DNA of 64,000 nt from the NCBI GenBank assembly GCA_002007465.1, contig LNAC01000008.1, positions 9,447,078 through 9,511,077 of the forward strand, given 5' to 3'. A model generated the notes under the pieces. The model searched no databases. It was given only the letters and a program-made list of their open reading frames with translations, and was not told the DNA's origin. The stretch is from Ailurus styani (taxonomy: Eukaryota; Chordata; Mammalia; Carnivora; Ailuridae). Made by a program: the position numbers and the translations under genes. Each line of letters begins with the position of its first letter. The stretch's first letter is position 1. Shown here piece by piece: positions 33,298 through 44,497 of the stretch.

Positions 33298-33484
33298 GGG
33301 AGCCTGGGTGGCTCAGTTAGTTAAGCATCTGCCTTCAGGTGAGGTCATGATCCTGGGGTCCTGGGATCGAGCCCCACATCAGGCTCCCTGCTTGGCAGAC
33401 AGCCTGCGTCTCCCTCTCCCTCTGCCTGCTGCTACCCCTGCTGTTCTCTTTCTCTGTCAAATAAATAAATCTAAAAAAAAAAAG
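33298..33484 (+). mobile_element. Can-SINE with target duplication
   Basis: Plus copy flanked by AAAGCAATGAGAGACA and AAAGCAGTAAGAGAACA. Confidence 0.92.
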
Positions 33485-33828
33485 CAGTAAGAGAACATTA
33501 TAGGACTGTTCTGGGCCTTCCTTTTTAAAGTCAACAATAAGTTCTGGAAACGGATCCATCTCAGTGCACCTGTGCTGACCTCACTACCTTAGACTGATGT
33601 GTAGCATCCCACAGCATGAACGTAATACCAGCTGTACTATCACCCACCCAATGCAGATTTTTGGCTATTTGGTGCCATGAACCAGCCCATTTGTCTGTCC
33701 TGGCCCTTGTGTCCATGAGTATTTCCAGGGTGCATTCCTTGGAGAGATCCTCAGGTTGAAAGGATGTGAGCATTTTTAATTTTGAGAAGTTTTGCCAAAT
33801 TTCAAGTAGGGCTGGTTTTTATTATTAT

Positions 33829-34018
33829 TATTTTTAAAGATTTTATTTATTTATTTGTCAGAGAGAGAGCACAAACAGGGGGAGTGGCAGAAGTGGAGAG
33901 GGAGAAGCAGGCTCCCCACTGATCAGGGAGCCTGATGGGGGACCTGATCCCAGGACCCTGGGATCATGACCTGAGCCGAAGACAGACACTTAACCAACCA
34001 AGACACCCAGGCATCCCA
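33829..34018 (-). mobile_element. Can-SINE in (ATT)n
   Basis: Minus copy inserted between two ATTATT tracts, probably duplicated target. Confidence 0.92.
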
Positions 34019-34045
34019 TTATTATTACTATTATTATTATTATTA
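34019..34045. repeat. (ATT)n
   Basis: TTATTATTATTA run at the SINE insertion site. Confidence 0.8.
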
Positions 34046-34480
34046 AGAACAAGACAGTCCCTGAGGAAAGTGGACTGTGAGGCTCCTGTGAATGGACCCA
34101 GAATGGCAGGTGCTCTTTTGGAAACAGGGAGGGACTGGGGGTGGTGGTGGATAGCTCAAAGTGATGATACGGAAAAACACAGCAAACCCAGGGGGGGAAT
34201 TTAGCAAAGGGGAGGACATGGCATGGGGGGTCCCTGTGACCCTTCCTACCTTCTAAACTCAGGATGTGGAGTGCCACTGTTGAGTTAAGGTGATTCTGTC
34301 AAACCTTTGATGTGTTACTTGTTCGAGTCCTCATCAAGTAGAATGGTAACCCTACCAGGTAAAAGAACTAGCACGTTCTGTCCTAATCAAGTAATGTTAA
34401 CTGACAGCCGAGAGAATTAAGCCACAACACCGTAACTGAGTCCCATGACACTTTCTCATTTATTTTTTAATTTTTCATAG

Positions 34481-34543
34481 AGCGGAGAAGAGGAAGAGGA
34501 CCTTCTTCCCTGAGACATGGATTTGGCGTTGTCTGAACATCAG
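34481..34543 (+). CDS. CPAMD8: CPAMD8 exon 19 (basic linker to MG7)
   Basis: Encodes residues 735-755, [20 protein letters not shown] and Ile. KRKR at 738-741 is a third basic cluster. ETWIW is the conserved start of the segment after the bait/anaphylatoxin region (compare SWLW in C3). The sequon N754-I-S spans the junction with exon 20. Acceptor TTCATAG, donor GTACAG. Only 63 nt, isolated between introns of 3.7 and 5.1 kb. Confidence 0.9.
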
Positions 34544-35499
34544 GTACAGTGAGCTTTTTTTTTTTTTTACAGTAAGATGCTGTTTCTTTGCTGTGTTTGC
34601 AGGCTGACTCAGAGGCACTCAGGCAAGTCCAAATCATTCCCAGTGGGTTTGCTTTCAGATCTGACATCAGCATCTGAGTCAGACTTTGGGCATCCTTTTC
34701 CAGCACATAAAACTCAATGCCGTGAAGTCAGCCCCAAATCCCGCTGCGGCCTCAGACATCTGCTCAGGAAATAGGAAATTCAGGGTCTTCGTGCCTCTTA
34801 TGACTCCCACTTGGGGTAACTCTATCTGCTTTGTTTGCATAACGAGCTCATTAAAATGATTACAGTTCCCTGGAACATGAACTTGACCCTGCCCCACCCC
34901 CCCAACGCCCCGCTTACTCCTCCGGGGACTCAGCCTCCTGCCCACAAAACAGGCTGCTTTTCTCAGCATATTTCCTTTCCACATTTCTTCCCCCTTTCAG
35001 TTCTTACTGAAGAAGCCCTGCTGTGCCACATTCCTGCCAGATGCTGTTGGCTTTTTTTTTTTTTTTCCTTTCAATGCTCAGTGTCAGAACACCAGTGGTA
35101 CTAGTAGTAGGTCATGGTGCCCTGGGAAACTAGTTAGGCAGGAAAGGTCTGCTGCCCTCCCGGGCCGTGGGTGGGCTTACTACTGAGCTGGGCCCCCTTT
35201 CTAGATGCGAGACCCCATGGCACACGGTCATCACAGAACTGAGCTTCCAGCAGGGGGCTTCTGGGGCTGCTTTCACAAAGATGTGTGCATCCCCATTATG
35301 GGAAAACTTAACTCATGGTCAGAGCAGATCCAGATGACTGTTCTAGGGGTCTAAATCTAAGATGGCTGTCTGTTATCAATCAAAAATATCAAATGTATCT
35401 ATGTGTTCTGAGGGGGTCAGATGTTTTTGGTGCTGGGTAGTGTTTTTGGTACCAGGGTTGACACCTTGAACAAGGTGGACCTTTTGACTCTGATAAATA

Positions 35500-35700
35500 A
35501 CCCTGCTGTGAACACAGGTGTGCAAGTATCTCTTTGAGACCCTGCTTGCGGTTCTTTGGGGTGGATACCCAGGAGTGGAATTGTTGGCTCATATGGGAAT
35601 TCTATGTTTAATTGCTTGAGGAACTGCTATACTGTTTCCCACAGTGGCCGCATCATTTTACACTCCCACTAACAGTGCACAAGTGCTCTTCTTTGAATAT
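35500..35700 (-). mobile_element. L1 3' fragment (antisense)
   Basis: GGATACCCAGGAGTGGAATTG and the following text are the reverse-complement L1 3' UTR. Confidence 0.82.
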
Positions 35701-35710
35701 TTGACAGAAT

Positions 35711-35812
35711 TTGGGGCACCTGGGTGGCTCACTTGGTTAAGGTCTGACTCTTAGTTTGGCACAGGCCATGATCTCAGGGTTGTGGGATTATTGATTCAAT
35801 CTCCCTGCTGGT
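35711..35812 (+). mobile_element. Can-SINE, 3'-truncated
   Basis: Starts GGGGCACCTGGGTGGCTCAC and breaks off into antisense L1 sequence. Confidence 0.82.
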
Positions 35813-35814
35813 CT

Positions 35815-37140
35815 ATTCAGCTCTAGGTCTGTTCAGATTTTGGTTTTCTTTGTGATTTGGTCTTGATTGGTTTTACACTTCTAGGAATTTGCCCATTTCA
35901 TCTAGTTTATCCAAGTTCTCGGCGTACAGTTGTTTATGTACTTTTTAATAATCTTTTTATTTCTGAAAATGGGTAACAATGTCTCCATTTTCATATTTTA
36001 GTAATTTGAGTCTTCTCTTTTCTTATCTTTTGTCTGGTTAAAAGTTGGTCAGTTTCATTGATCTTTTCAAAGAACCAACTTTTGGTTTTGTTGATGCTCT
36101 GTTATTAGTCTATTCTCAATTTCATTTGTCTCTGTTCCAATCTTTATTATTTCCTTGTGTTAGCTTTAGGTTTAATTTATTTTTCTTTTTCTAGTTCTCT
36201 AAATTGTGAAATTAGGTTGTTTATTTGAGATCTTTCTTCTTTTTTAATGACCATATAGCTATAAATTTCCCCCTTAGCAAGGCTTTTGCTTCATCCCATA
36301 AGTTTTGATACATTATGTTTTGTTTTCATTCATCTCTGGGTATTTTACAGTTTCCTTTGTGATCTCTTCTTGGATCCATTGGTTAATTAAGGATATGTTG
36401 TTTAGTTTCTGCAAATTTGTAAATTTTCCAGTTTTCTGTTTCTTACTGATTTCTAACTTTGTTCCACCATGGTCAGAAATCATACTTTGTATGATATCTA
36501 CCTTTTAAAATCTACTGAGACTTCATTTGTGGCCTAATACATGGTCTTTCTTGAAGACTGTCTCATGTGCACTTGAGAACAATGTGTGTGCTTTTGCTGG
36601 GTAGAGTGTTCTGTGAAGGTCTGCTGGATCTAGTTGCTTATTGTGTTAAGTCTTCTACTTGCTTACTCATCTTCTGTCTGGTGGTTCTGTCTGTTGTTCA
36701 GAATGGGATATTGAAGTCTCCCAACTATTACTGGAGAGCTGTTTATTTCTTGCTTGAATTCTGTCTATTTATGTATGCTTCATATATCTCAATGGTCTCT
36801 TATTAGGTGCATACATGTTCATAATTGTTATATTTTTTTGCTGTACTGAACCTTTAATTAATATATAACGTTCTTCTTGGTCTCTTGTAGCCTTTTCTGA
36901 CTTAATGTTCATTTTGTCTGATATCAGGCTAGCCGTACCTGCTCACTCTTGGTTACTATTGACCTGGCATATCTTTTGCATCCTTTCACTTTCAACCTAT
37001 TTTTGTCTTTGGAGCTAAAGTGAGTCTCTTGTGGACAGTAGATAGACAGATCCTGTTTGTTAATCTACTCTGTTGATCTCTGCTTTTTGATTGGAAAGTC
37101 TAATCCATTTACACTTAATGTAATTACTCATAAAGAGGGC
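35815..37140 (-). mobile_element. L1 ORF2 region (antisense)
   Basis: Continuous reverse-complement L1 text (CATCCCATAAGTTTTGATAC, CATGTGCACTTGAGAACAAT, GTGAGTCTCTTGTGGACAG). No long open frame survives on the minus strand, so it is a dead copy. Confidence 0.88.
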
Positions 37141-38909
37141 TTCATGTCTGTCGTTGTGCTTTTTGTTTTCTCTGTGCCTTATAGCAGTTTTGAGATGGCA
37201 ACACAGGGCAGGGACCTATCTCAGGGTACATGGTGGGGATCAGGGGCTGCATCCTGGTTCCACTGCCCAGGATGTTCTGTCCCTGGGTATGCTGACCACC
37301 CTCCCCCCACCCCGGGAGTTTTTGGGGGTAGTCGCAATGCACCTTGCAGCTCCCGGTCCATAGCAAGAGCCCAGCCAGACTGGCAGGCAGCTCCCATTCT
37401 TGTGGTTGTTTTTTGGTTATTTCAGGCAGAGAGAACAGCCTTGGTGGGCAGAGCCAGGTGTGGTGTGGGTGGGAAAGCAGCAGGTAACCCTGAGCAGTTG
37501 GGCAAGGTTCAGGGTCAAGATGCCACAAAGGTGCGATAGGTTGGAGCTTTCAAGAGCTCAGCTGAGCTGGAGAGAGGGAGAGCTGAGCTGTCAGGTGTCG
37601 GAGTGGCCAATTCAAGCAAGACAAAGAGCCATAGTGAAAGTAATGGTGAAGCCTTTCATCATGACCATGACAGTATAGCCTGACCCCCCCTGTTCCACTT
37701 TCCCCACAGAATGTCACACCTGGCAGGTGGATCAGAAATGGGGTTGTCTTGCTGTGGAGGGAGCCTTGGGCAAAAGGCTCTGGCAGTTTTATGGACCCTG
37801 GCATCAGAGGAATGGAGGGAGGAGGGCTCAGAGTGGGAAAGTACTGGGTGCTGAGCCAAAGTGGTGAGAAATGCCTTCAAGTTTTCCTCTCACTGATAAG
37901 GAGACCTTGGCAATGGTCTTCAGACACATAATGGCCTTGGGGCCCAGGCAGGTCCCTAGTGCCACACAGATCTAGGAATGGAGGCAGTGGGGCTGGGAAG
38001 GCAAAGCGTGGCTGGCAAGTCCCCTCAGAGGCCACAGTTCACTGGCTGTGCCACGAGCCTGGGATGGGGAAGGCAGCGTCCCCTGATGGCTACCAGGGAA
38101 AAGCCTTTGTAATAGCCTGTGGTCAGGCCTGAAAGAATCACACAAAGGGTTTTTAACTGAGAGTTAGGCTCCACAGGAGTCTGTGGGACAGGGAGGCCAG
38201 GCCAGGATGAGTGGATGTCCCCTGGGTGGGGGGCAGGGGAGGGGTAGGCTGGTGGTACACGGTGTCCATGGAGAAGTTGACTGTGACCATATGAAACTGA
38301 CAAATGTCCTGCCATGGGGTTGTCATAGCGTGATAGTGTGGGATCCTCATAGAGGGCAGGATGGAGGCCCCAGGCCCTGTGGGGTTGCTGTGTGCCACGG
38401 GCTGGGGGGGGGGGTTCCAGCCACCCAACAAGGGCCACCTGGTCAGGCTCCTGGGAAGCGGACTGAGGTCAGGCAGGCGAGTAAGGGACAGCTGGCCCCC
38501 TGCTAGGCCGGGAGCTGTCTGGGCTTCACATCTCCCCAGGTCACAGGTTTTCTCCTCCGAGGACTCTTACACCAAATGTTAAGATAAATCTCAAAAGGAC
38601 ATCCTGGAAATGCAAAGGAGGCCACAGAGTTTGTCCTCCCGAGCCTTCCTGGAGTGATCAGGGGCACCGCTGGCCCGGGGCAGGGGGATCCTCGGGCCAC
38701 GAGCGCCATCTGAAAGAAAAGAGAACATGGGCCACATACGGAATCTCCGATTTCTTAGTGCCGCGTTAGAAAGGGCAAAAAGAAACAGGTGGAGTGCTCT
38801 TGAATCATGTATTTTATTTAACCTGATAGATAGCCCCAAGTATTATCGTTTCAACAGGCAGTCAATCTAAAGATTCTTGATGATACATTTTACGGTTGTT
38901 TTGTACGGT

Positions 38910-39350
38910 GTGAGTTTCCTGTAGCTGCTGTCACTAGGAGCCACGGACTGGGTGACTCACAACAGAAATTGATTCTCGCGTAGTTCTGGGGGCCAGACGT
39001 CCGAGATGCAGGTGTGGGCAGGGCCGTGAGCCCTCCGAAAGCTGTAGGGGAGAATCCCTCCAGGCCTCTTCAGGCTTCCAGGGGCTCTGGCCTTCCCCAG
39101 CTTGAAGCTGCATCCCTCCCATCTCCGCCTCCATCTCCTTCTCTGTTGTGTCTGAATTTCCTTCTTAGAAGGAGGCCCGTCATTAGATTGGGACCGGCCT
39201 TCCTCCAGCCTGACCTCATAACTAATTTTATCTGCAAAGGCCCTGTTTGCAAATAAGGTCGCGTTCGTGGGTAAGGGGGGTTAGGGCTCGGACACAGCTT
39301 TCTAGAGACACAAGCATGCCCCAAATGACCGGTCCTCTCAATTCAGTGTC
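38910..39350 (+). repeat. Old interspersed repeat, copy A
   Basis: TGACTGGGTGACTCACAACAG-like body followed by GTTCTGGGGGCCAGACGTCC and CAAATAAGGTCGCG. Same family as three other copies in the window. Family name not assigned. Confidence 0.65.
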
Positions 39351-39634
39351 TTTTCCCCCCTGAACCGGGTGGGGTGCGCACTAGCGGAGTTGGCATGGCT
39401 GAACCCACGTGGCGGTGGTCCTGTGTCCCCAGTTGTCCTGAGAGCCATTTGTGTTTCTGATTACATGAGTTCAGGCTGAGGGGGGGCTCTCTCCTGTCAC
39501 AGGCCGTGCGGCGCCTAAATGCTTATTTCCTAGATGCCTGGCCACCCCACCCCTCACCCCCTGGCCTTGCTGCAGACCCCTAGTCCCTCCTGGCCGCCTT
39601 GGAGAAGGGCCCATGGTTGTCCATTCTTCTGCAG

Positions 39635-39866
39635 TGACCCGTCCGGCGAGGAGACGCTCAGCGTGCCGGTCCCGGACTCCATCACCAGCTGGGTGGGTGA
39701 GGCGGTGGGTCTGTCCGAGGCCTGGGGCCTGGGGGTTGCCGCGCCTGCCCTGCTGAAGACCTTCAAGCCCTTCTTTGTTGACTTCACGCTGCCCCCCCAT
39801 GTGGTCCGAGGGGAACAGGCCAAGATCCCGCTCAGCGTCTACAACTACATGGGCACCTGTGCGGAG
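39635..39866 (+). CDS. CPAMD8: CPAMD8 exon 20 (MG7, A2M domain)
   Basis: Encodes residues 756-833: [48 protein letters not shown]. The DSITSW and FF-D---P--V-RGE patterns are the Pfam A2M (MG7) signature. Acceptor TTCTGCAG; the donor GTACTA is weak. Confidence 0.93.
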
Positions 39867-40339
39867 GTACTAAACTGCCCCCCCCCAACCAAGCCTTCCC
39901 CGTGCCTCGGGGTCTGGGGTGGGGGGCGGGGCACCCATGATGTCAGGAGGCCAGGATGGGGGTGGTCAGCTTCAGCGGCTTGGAAAGGGACAGAGCATCT
40001 GTAACTGGGGAGGGGGCCGTGGGAGGGGCAGCAGCTGTGTTCTCGGGGAGGCAGGGGCCGGAAATCCTGGAGGTCCGTGAAGCAGGTGCTCGTGCTCACC
40101 GTCCGCGTTCACACTCGCACACTCTCCGATGTGGTCACGCCGTTCCACCTGCTGGTTTCCACAAACGTCAGGGACAGAGGAGTCACAGCGGTTATGGGTT
40201 GACTGGGTCAGCACGTGGCAAGGACAGTGTCCACGGCGGAGGGGCTGCCGACCTTGCCGATGCTGCGGAGGCTGGAGGGGCTGAGCAGCGGGGCCCCGGG
40301 CTTCTCCCGGAGGAAATGGAAAAGGCCACTCTCTCTGCC

Positions 40340-40735
40340 TCTTGCAGCTGCGGTAACAAAGCCGCACGAGCGGGGAAGCTGAGGACAATAGGTACAGATT
40401 CTGTCCCAGTTCTGGAGGCCAGAGTCCAAGGTCATGGCGTGGGCAGGGCGCGTTCCTCCCCGTGGCTCTGCGGGCGCTCCCTCCGAGGCCTCCCGCCGCC
40501 TGGCTCCAGTCTGTCTTCCCGGGGCCCTCCCTCACGTGTCTTCCCTCCGTGAACGTCTTGTCTGTGGGTCCTTTTTGAAAGAGCCCAGTCCTGTTGGAGA
40601 AGGGCGGGCCCTGACCTCATGGTAACTTAGTGACCTCTGCAGAGACCCTGTTTCCAAGTAAGATCGCGTTGACTGGTGCCGGGAGTTTAGGGCATCAGGA
40701 TATCTTTCCGGGAGCCATCGAACTCATAACAGCTA
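40340..40735 (+). repeat. Old interspersed repeat, copy B
   Basis: CAGTTCTGGAGGCCAGAGTCC and TTTCCAAGTAAGATCGCG parallel copy A. Confidence 0.6.
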
Positions 40736-43339
40736 CCCCGAGGGGGTGGGCTTAGGGCTGACTTTGGAGGTAGGGGAGGATTTCAGACCCGGGAGACGAG
40801 CAAGGAGAGCAGGCGAGGGGGGATCCTGTGAGACCAGGTGGGTGCGTGATGGGGAAGGGGGCTTCGGGGGCCGGGGTCTGTGTCTCAGTGTGGCTTGGGG
40901 AGGCGAGGAGCACTCGTCCTGCCCCCTCTTTGTGATCCTTGTGCTCGAGGCCTGGATGTCAGCTGGTGGGAGGGAGGGAGACGGGAGGGCGCTCCGTGGC
41001 TGGGGGCTGGAGGTAGCCCTCGGGGCTGAGCGCTGGAAGCTGAGGCTGTGGTGGAGGGGTGAGTGGGGTGCAGGATCAGGGGTCCAGCTGGGAGCAGGCC
41101 TGCTCTCCGCAGGTCTTGACTCCCCCCCCACCCCCGACAAGCCACACCCTGGGGGACATGGCTGACTTCCTTCTGGCCCTGCCCAAGTGCATGGGGACCC
41201 CCAGGGCACTGGCTCATTCCACACCGAGGGCAGAAGATGTGACCCGCAGCCTCAACCAGACACCGTGGGAACCAAGAGATTTCACCCTCGGAGCTCCGGT
41301 TTCCATTGTTTTCTCCTGAAAAAATGAAGACATCTGGCTAGAGAGCAATTGGAGTTTGCTGTCTGCAGGGCCCCCAAGGCTGCTGGTCTGGCACGTTCCC
41401 ACCTCGCGGTCCTCAGAACACTGGACTTTGGCTTGGCATTTCTATGTATACCTTCCGTTTGCCTCAGTTTCCCTATCGGGAAACCAGGCGCGAGAGCTCA
41501 CCCTGGCCCTGCTCACCCCTGCCGCCGGCTTCTCTGGGGCAGGAGGGAAAGCGCGGGTGTGAGGGCCCCTCGTGAGTCTCAGCGGGGATGCCTGTGGTCT
41601 GTGATCATTTCTGAGGGGACAGAGGGCATTCCAAGTCAGGCTCCGAGGGGGACCCAGAGCTTACGTGAGATGCTTTACTCCTTTTTTGCCTCTACGATTG
41701 CTCTGCGCCCACCAAATGATTGCATCTGCCCCAAAGCATGTCGCACGCGGTGGCCTGTGACAGCCTCAAGGCCAGTAAGGGAGCTGTCGCCCCGCCGTCT
41801 GGCTGGCACAGTACGAGTCCGACGCTGGCGTTTATGCTGATTTTCCTGCTGCTGTCTTTGATTCTAGAGAAGAGCCGGACCTTAATGTACCATCACCTAG
41901 GAGCTTCTTCTCCCTTGAGCCTTTAATGAAAAGGAAATGTCAACTGGAAAAAAGACAAAAAGCCGTCAGTGTGGATTCTGAAATAGGAATGGAACATCCA
42001 GAAGCCACTGGAAAGGAGGTCCCCGGTGTAAAATGCTGGTGATTCTCATTCATTGTCACTCAGAACCAATTGCCCAAGGCCTTAGTGTGTGCTGGGCCTT
42101 GTGCAGACCTCAGAAGACCCCAGGGCCCAGGACATGGGGTCCACCTGCGCTCGACCTCCAAGCACTGACACCGCTAACCTCTGCATCGAGCGTTGGCCTC
42201 AGGTTTTGCCTACGTCGATATCAAGCACCTGCGTGGACCTGGGAGGGAGGGCTGTGGATGGAATCATTCCCAGATAGGAAGCTTGGAGATGCATCGTTAC
42301 ATGTCCAAGGTCTCCCAGGGAGTTTGGAGCCGAGCTGTGTTAGAACTGGGTGTTTACAGGGAGCCAGGCAAACCCTGAGAAGGAGCAGCTCCCCTGAACT
42401 CAGGAATCTTCAAGCAACGTTTGAGTCTAGCACCAGCACCTGGAAGGACATTCCTGGAAGAGGGAACAGCACGTGCAAGCAACAGAGGCAGGAGGCAGCT
42501 TAGCCTGTCTTGGGAACTGCCCGTGAAACAGTCTGGCTGGGCTTCGGGTCTGATGGGGAAAGCGGGAGAGAGGTGGTCAGAGCCTCGTGTCTGTCTGGGT
42601 GAGAGCCGCTGTGGCGGGCACCGAGGCAGTGGCCGTGGGGTGGCCTGGAGGGGGCTAACGGGGACACGTGACGTAGACTCAGAGCAGGCAGCCCCAAAGC
42701 CCAGAGCCTGTGCAATCCATCCTCTGTCATTCTTTTTAGGTAGTATGTAGCCGGGAGGAACAGGACCCGGTCTTCAAAAGCCGGAGTAAGTGCAGACTGA
42801 TCCCTGATCCAGACGGTGGTCCCCCCAAGGGAGGGTCCTCACTGAGCTGGCAGGCAGGCAGGACCGTCAGGTGCCCATGTGAGCTCCAAGTGCACATTGG
42901 TGGCTTTGTTACACGTCCCCGAGCACCAGGGAAACAGACCCATTTACCCCCCTCAACACGGACAGCGGGTCGTTCCATCCACGACCTGGAAGATACGGCT
43001 CACTGACGCTTGGCTCTCAAGTTTCTTCTTTCCTCCTTGGAAGAACGCGGACTCAGAGGGATGTGGGAGCTCCATCCGGGCTTGTCCCGATGCAGGATTC
43101 AGATGCTCTGTCACGCTTGCCACTAGATTTTTCTCGTACCCTTCCCTCCACATCACGCGTGCCTGCATGTGTTTTAGACGCGTTGAATCTCTGAGGTCTG
43201 GGGATCCCTCGTGTCTTCTTCAGCCTCGTTACTTTAGGTCCTCATAGGGCACCTGCACCCACTAGGTGCTTCATATATGCTTATGGGACAAATTTATGGG
43301 GACCAAAGAGCCTGTTCTAGATTGGGAGGTGTAACCACG

Positions 43340-43492
43340 TGTGCAGAGACACACTCACGTGCGTGTGCGTGCGCTCAGGCGCTGTGCGTGTGCATATGCT
43401 TGCACGTGGGTATGCACAGGCCACGCTTCCACACGTGCACGGAGGTCGACACACAGACGCGTGCAAGCACGCGCATGTGCACACACACACAA
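43340..43492. repeat. Alternating CA/GT/GC tract
   Basis: ACGTGCGTGTGCGTGCGC and GTGCACACACACAC parts; CpG- and CA-rich alternation. Confidence 0.6.
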
Positions 43493-43840
43493 CTCTGTTA
43501 TGACGCCGTGGACCTCAGAGGTGGGACCGAGGGTCAGAGGAAGTGCTTTGCGGGGCAGCCGGGGGAGCGGTCCCTCCCCTCTGGTGCCCTGGGTGGACGC
43601 AGCAGGAGACGCTGCCCTTGAATCCACCTTGGTCCTGAGGGGAAGCTGCCCCTGTGGGGTGTTGGGGGGCTGAAGTAAGGAGGGAGCTCCCAGCAAGAGT
43701 AGTTGGTTCTGCTTGGCCGTGGAAAGGGGCCCTTCCCAGAAGAGCACGGCTTTTGGCGTGGGCTGACGCGGTGGGCGGTGGGACGTGCTGGGAGGGCGCC
43801 CACGTTCCAGGCTCCACGAGCAGCATCCCACCCCCTGCAG

Positions 43841-43994
43841 GTGTACGTGAAGATCTCAGTTCCCAAGGGCATCCGGCTTGTCGGGCATCCCGGCAAACGC
43901 CATCTGACCAAGAAGATGTGCGTGGCCTCCGGGGAGACGGAGCCCGCCTGGGTGGTTCTGTCCTTCAGTGACCTGGGACTCAGCAATGTCACAG
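43841..43994 (+). CDS. CPAMD8: CPAMD8 exon 21 (MG7)
   Basis: Encodes residues 834-884: [20 protein letters not shown] through [13 protein letters not shown]882 (NVT) is a sequon. Acceptor CCCTGCAG, donor GTGAGG. Confidence 0.93.
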
Positions 43995-44366
43995 GTGAGG
44001 CCCCGTGTTGCGTCAGGCCTCCCCGCTCCAGGCCACCAAGGGGTCCACGAGCTGAGCGCAGGCACAGGTGAGCGGTGGGCAGAGCAGCAGGTGAGGTCAG
44101 GATGGCAGCTGGGGAAGCAGGCGGGGGACACCGGTCAGGTCAGGACGGTCAGGGCACAGGGCGGGGCGGTCCCCGGGGTGGGGGCCCACAGCTTCACCTG
44201 GGGGGAGATGAGCTTAGGTGCCACACCAGCCTAGTGTGCATATGTGCGCACCCATGCCTGCACGCGTGATCATGTGGGCTGAGGGGGAGGGACGGTGCAG
44301 CTCCCCCCACCCCCGTGGGTGGGCACCTGTTCTGACTACAAGCACCGAGTGCTCTGATCTCCACAG
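43995..44366 (+). other. CPAMD8 intron 21
   Basis: 372 bp, GC-rich, with no recognised element. Confidence 0.7.
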
Positions 44367-44497
44367 CCAAAGCCCTGGCTTATGGAGACGCAAGCTGCTG
44401 CCGGGACGGGAAGGCCCTCAGACACCTGGAGGAGAGCTTCGCTGACAGGCAGGTCCCCGCTGGGAGGGATCACATCAGGCGCAGTGTGATGGTGGAG
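44367..44497 (+). CDS. CPAMD8: CPAMD8 exon 22 (MG7 end, CUB start)
   Basis: Encodes residues 885-928: [18 protein letters not shown], then [19 protein letters not shown]. The [12 protein letters not shown] strand begins the CUB region in A2M proteins. Acceptor CTCCACAG, donor GTAAGC. Confidence 0.92.

Larger units (their letters stand above)
30818..34480 (+). other. CPAMD8 intron 18
   Basis: Minus-strand MER5A-like relic (30845-31030), four Can-SINEs between 32579 and 34018 and an (ATT)n tract after the last. 31040-32570 is C/T-rich unassigned intron. Older repeat-like sequence flanks the SINEs at 32870-33060 and 33485-33790. Confidence 0.75.
34544..39634 (+). other. CPAMD8 intron 19 (5.1 kb)
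   Basis: Antisense L1 (35500-35700, 35815-37140) interrupted by a truncated SINE (35711-35812). About 1.5 kb of unassigned sequence (37150-38700) follows, then an old interspersed repeat (38910-39350). Confidence 0.75.
39867..43840 (+). other. CPAMD8 intron 20 (4.0 kb)
   Basis: Old interspersed repeat copy (40340-40735) and an alternating purine-pyrimidine tract (43340-43492). Otherwise GC-rich unassigned intron with no SINE. Confidence 0.7.

Noticed and set aside
35815..37140. Possible active L1
   Set aside because: Only part of the element is present and no long minus-strand ORF2 frame survives.
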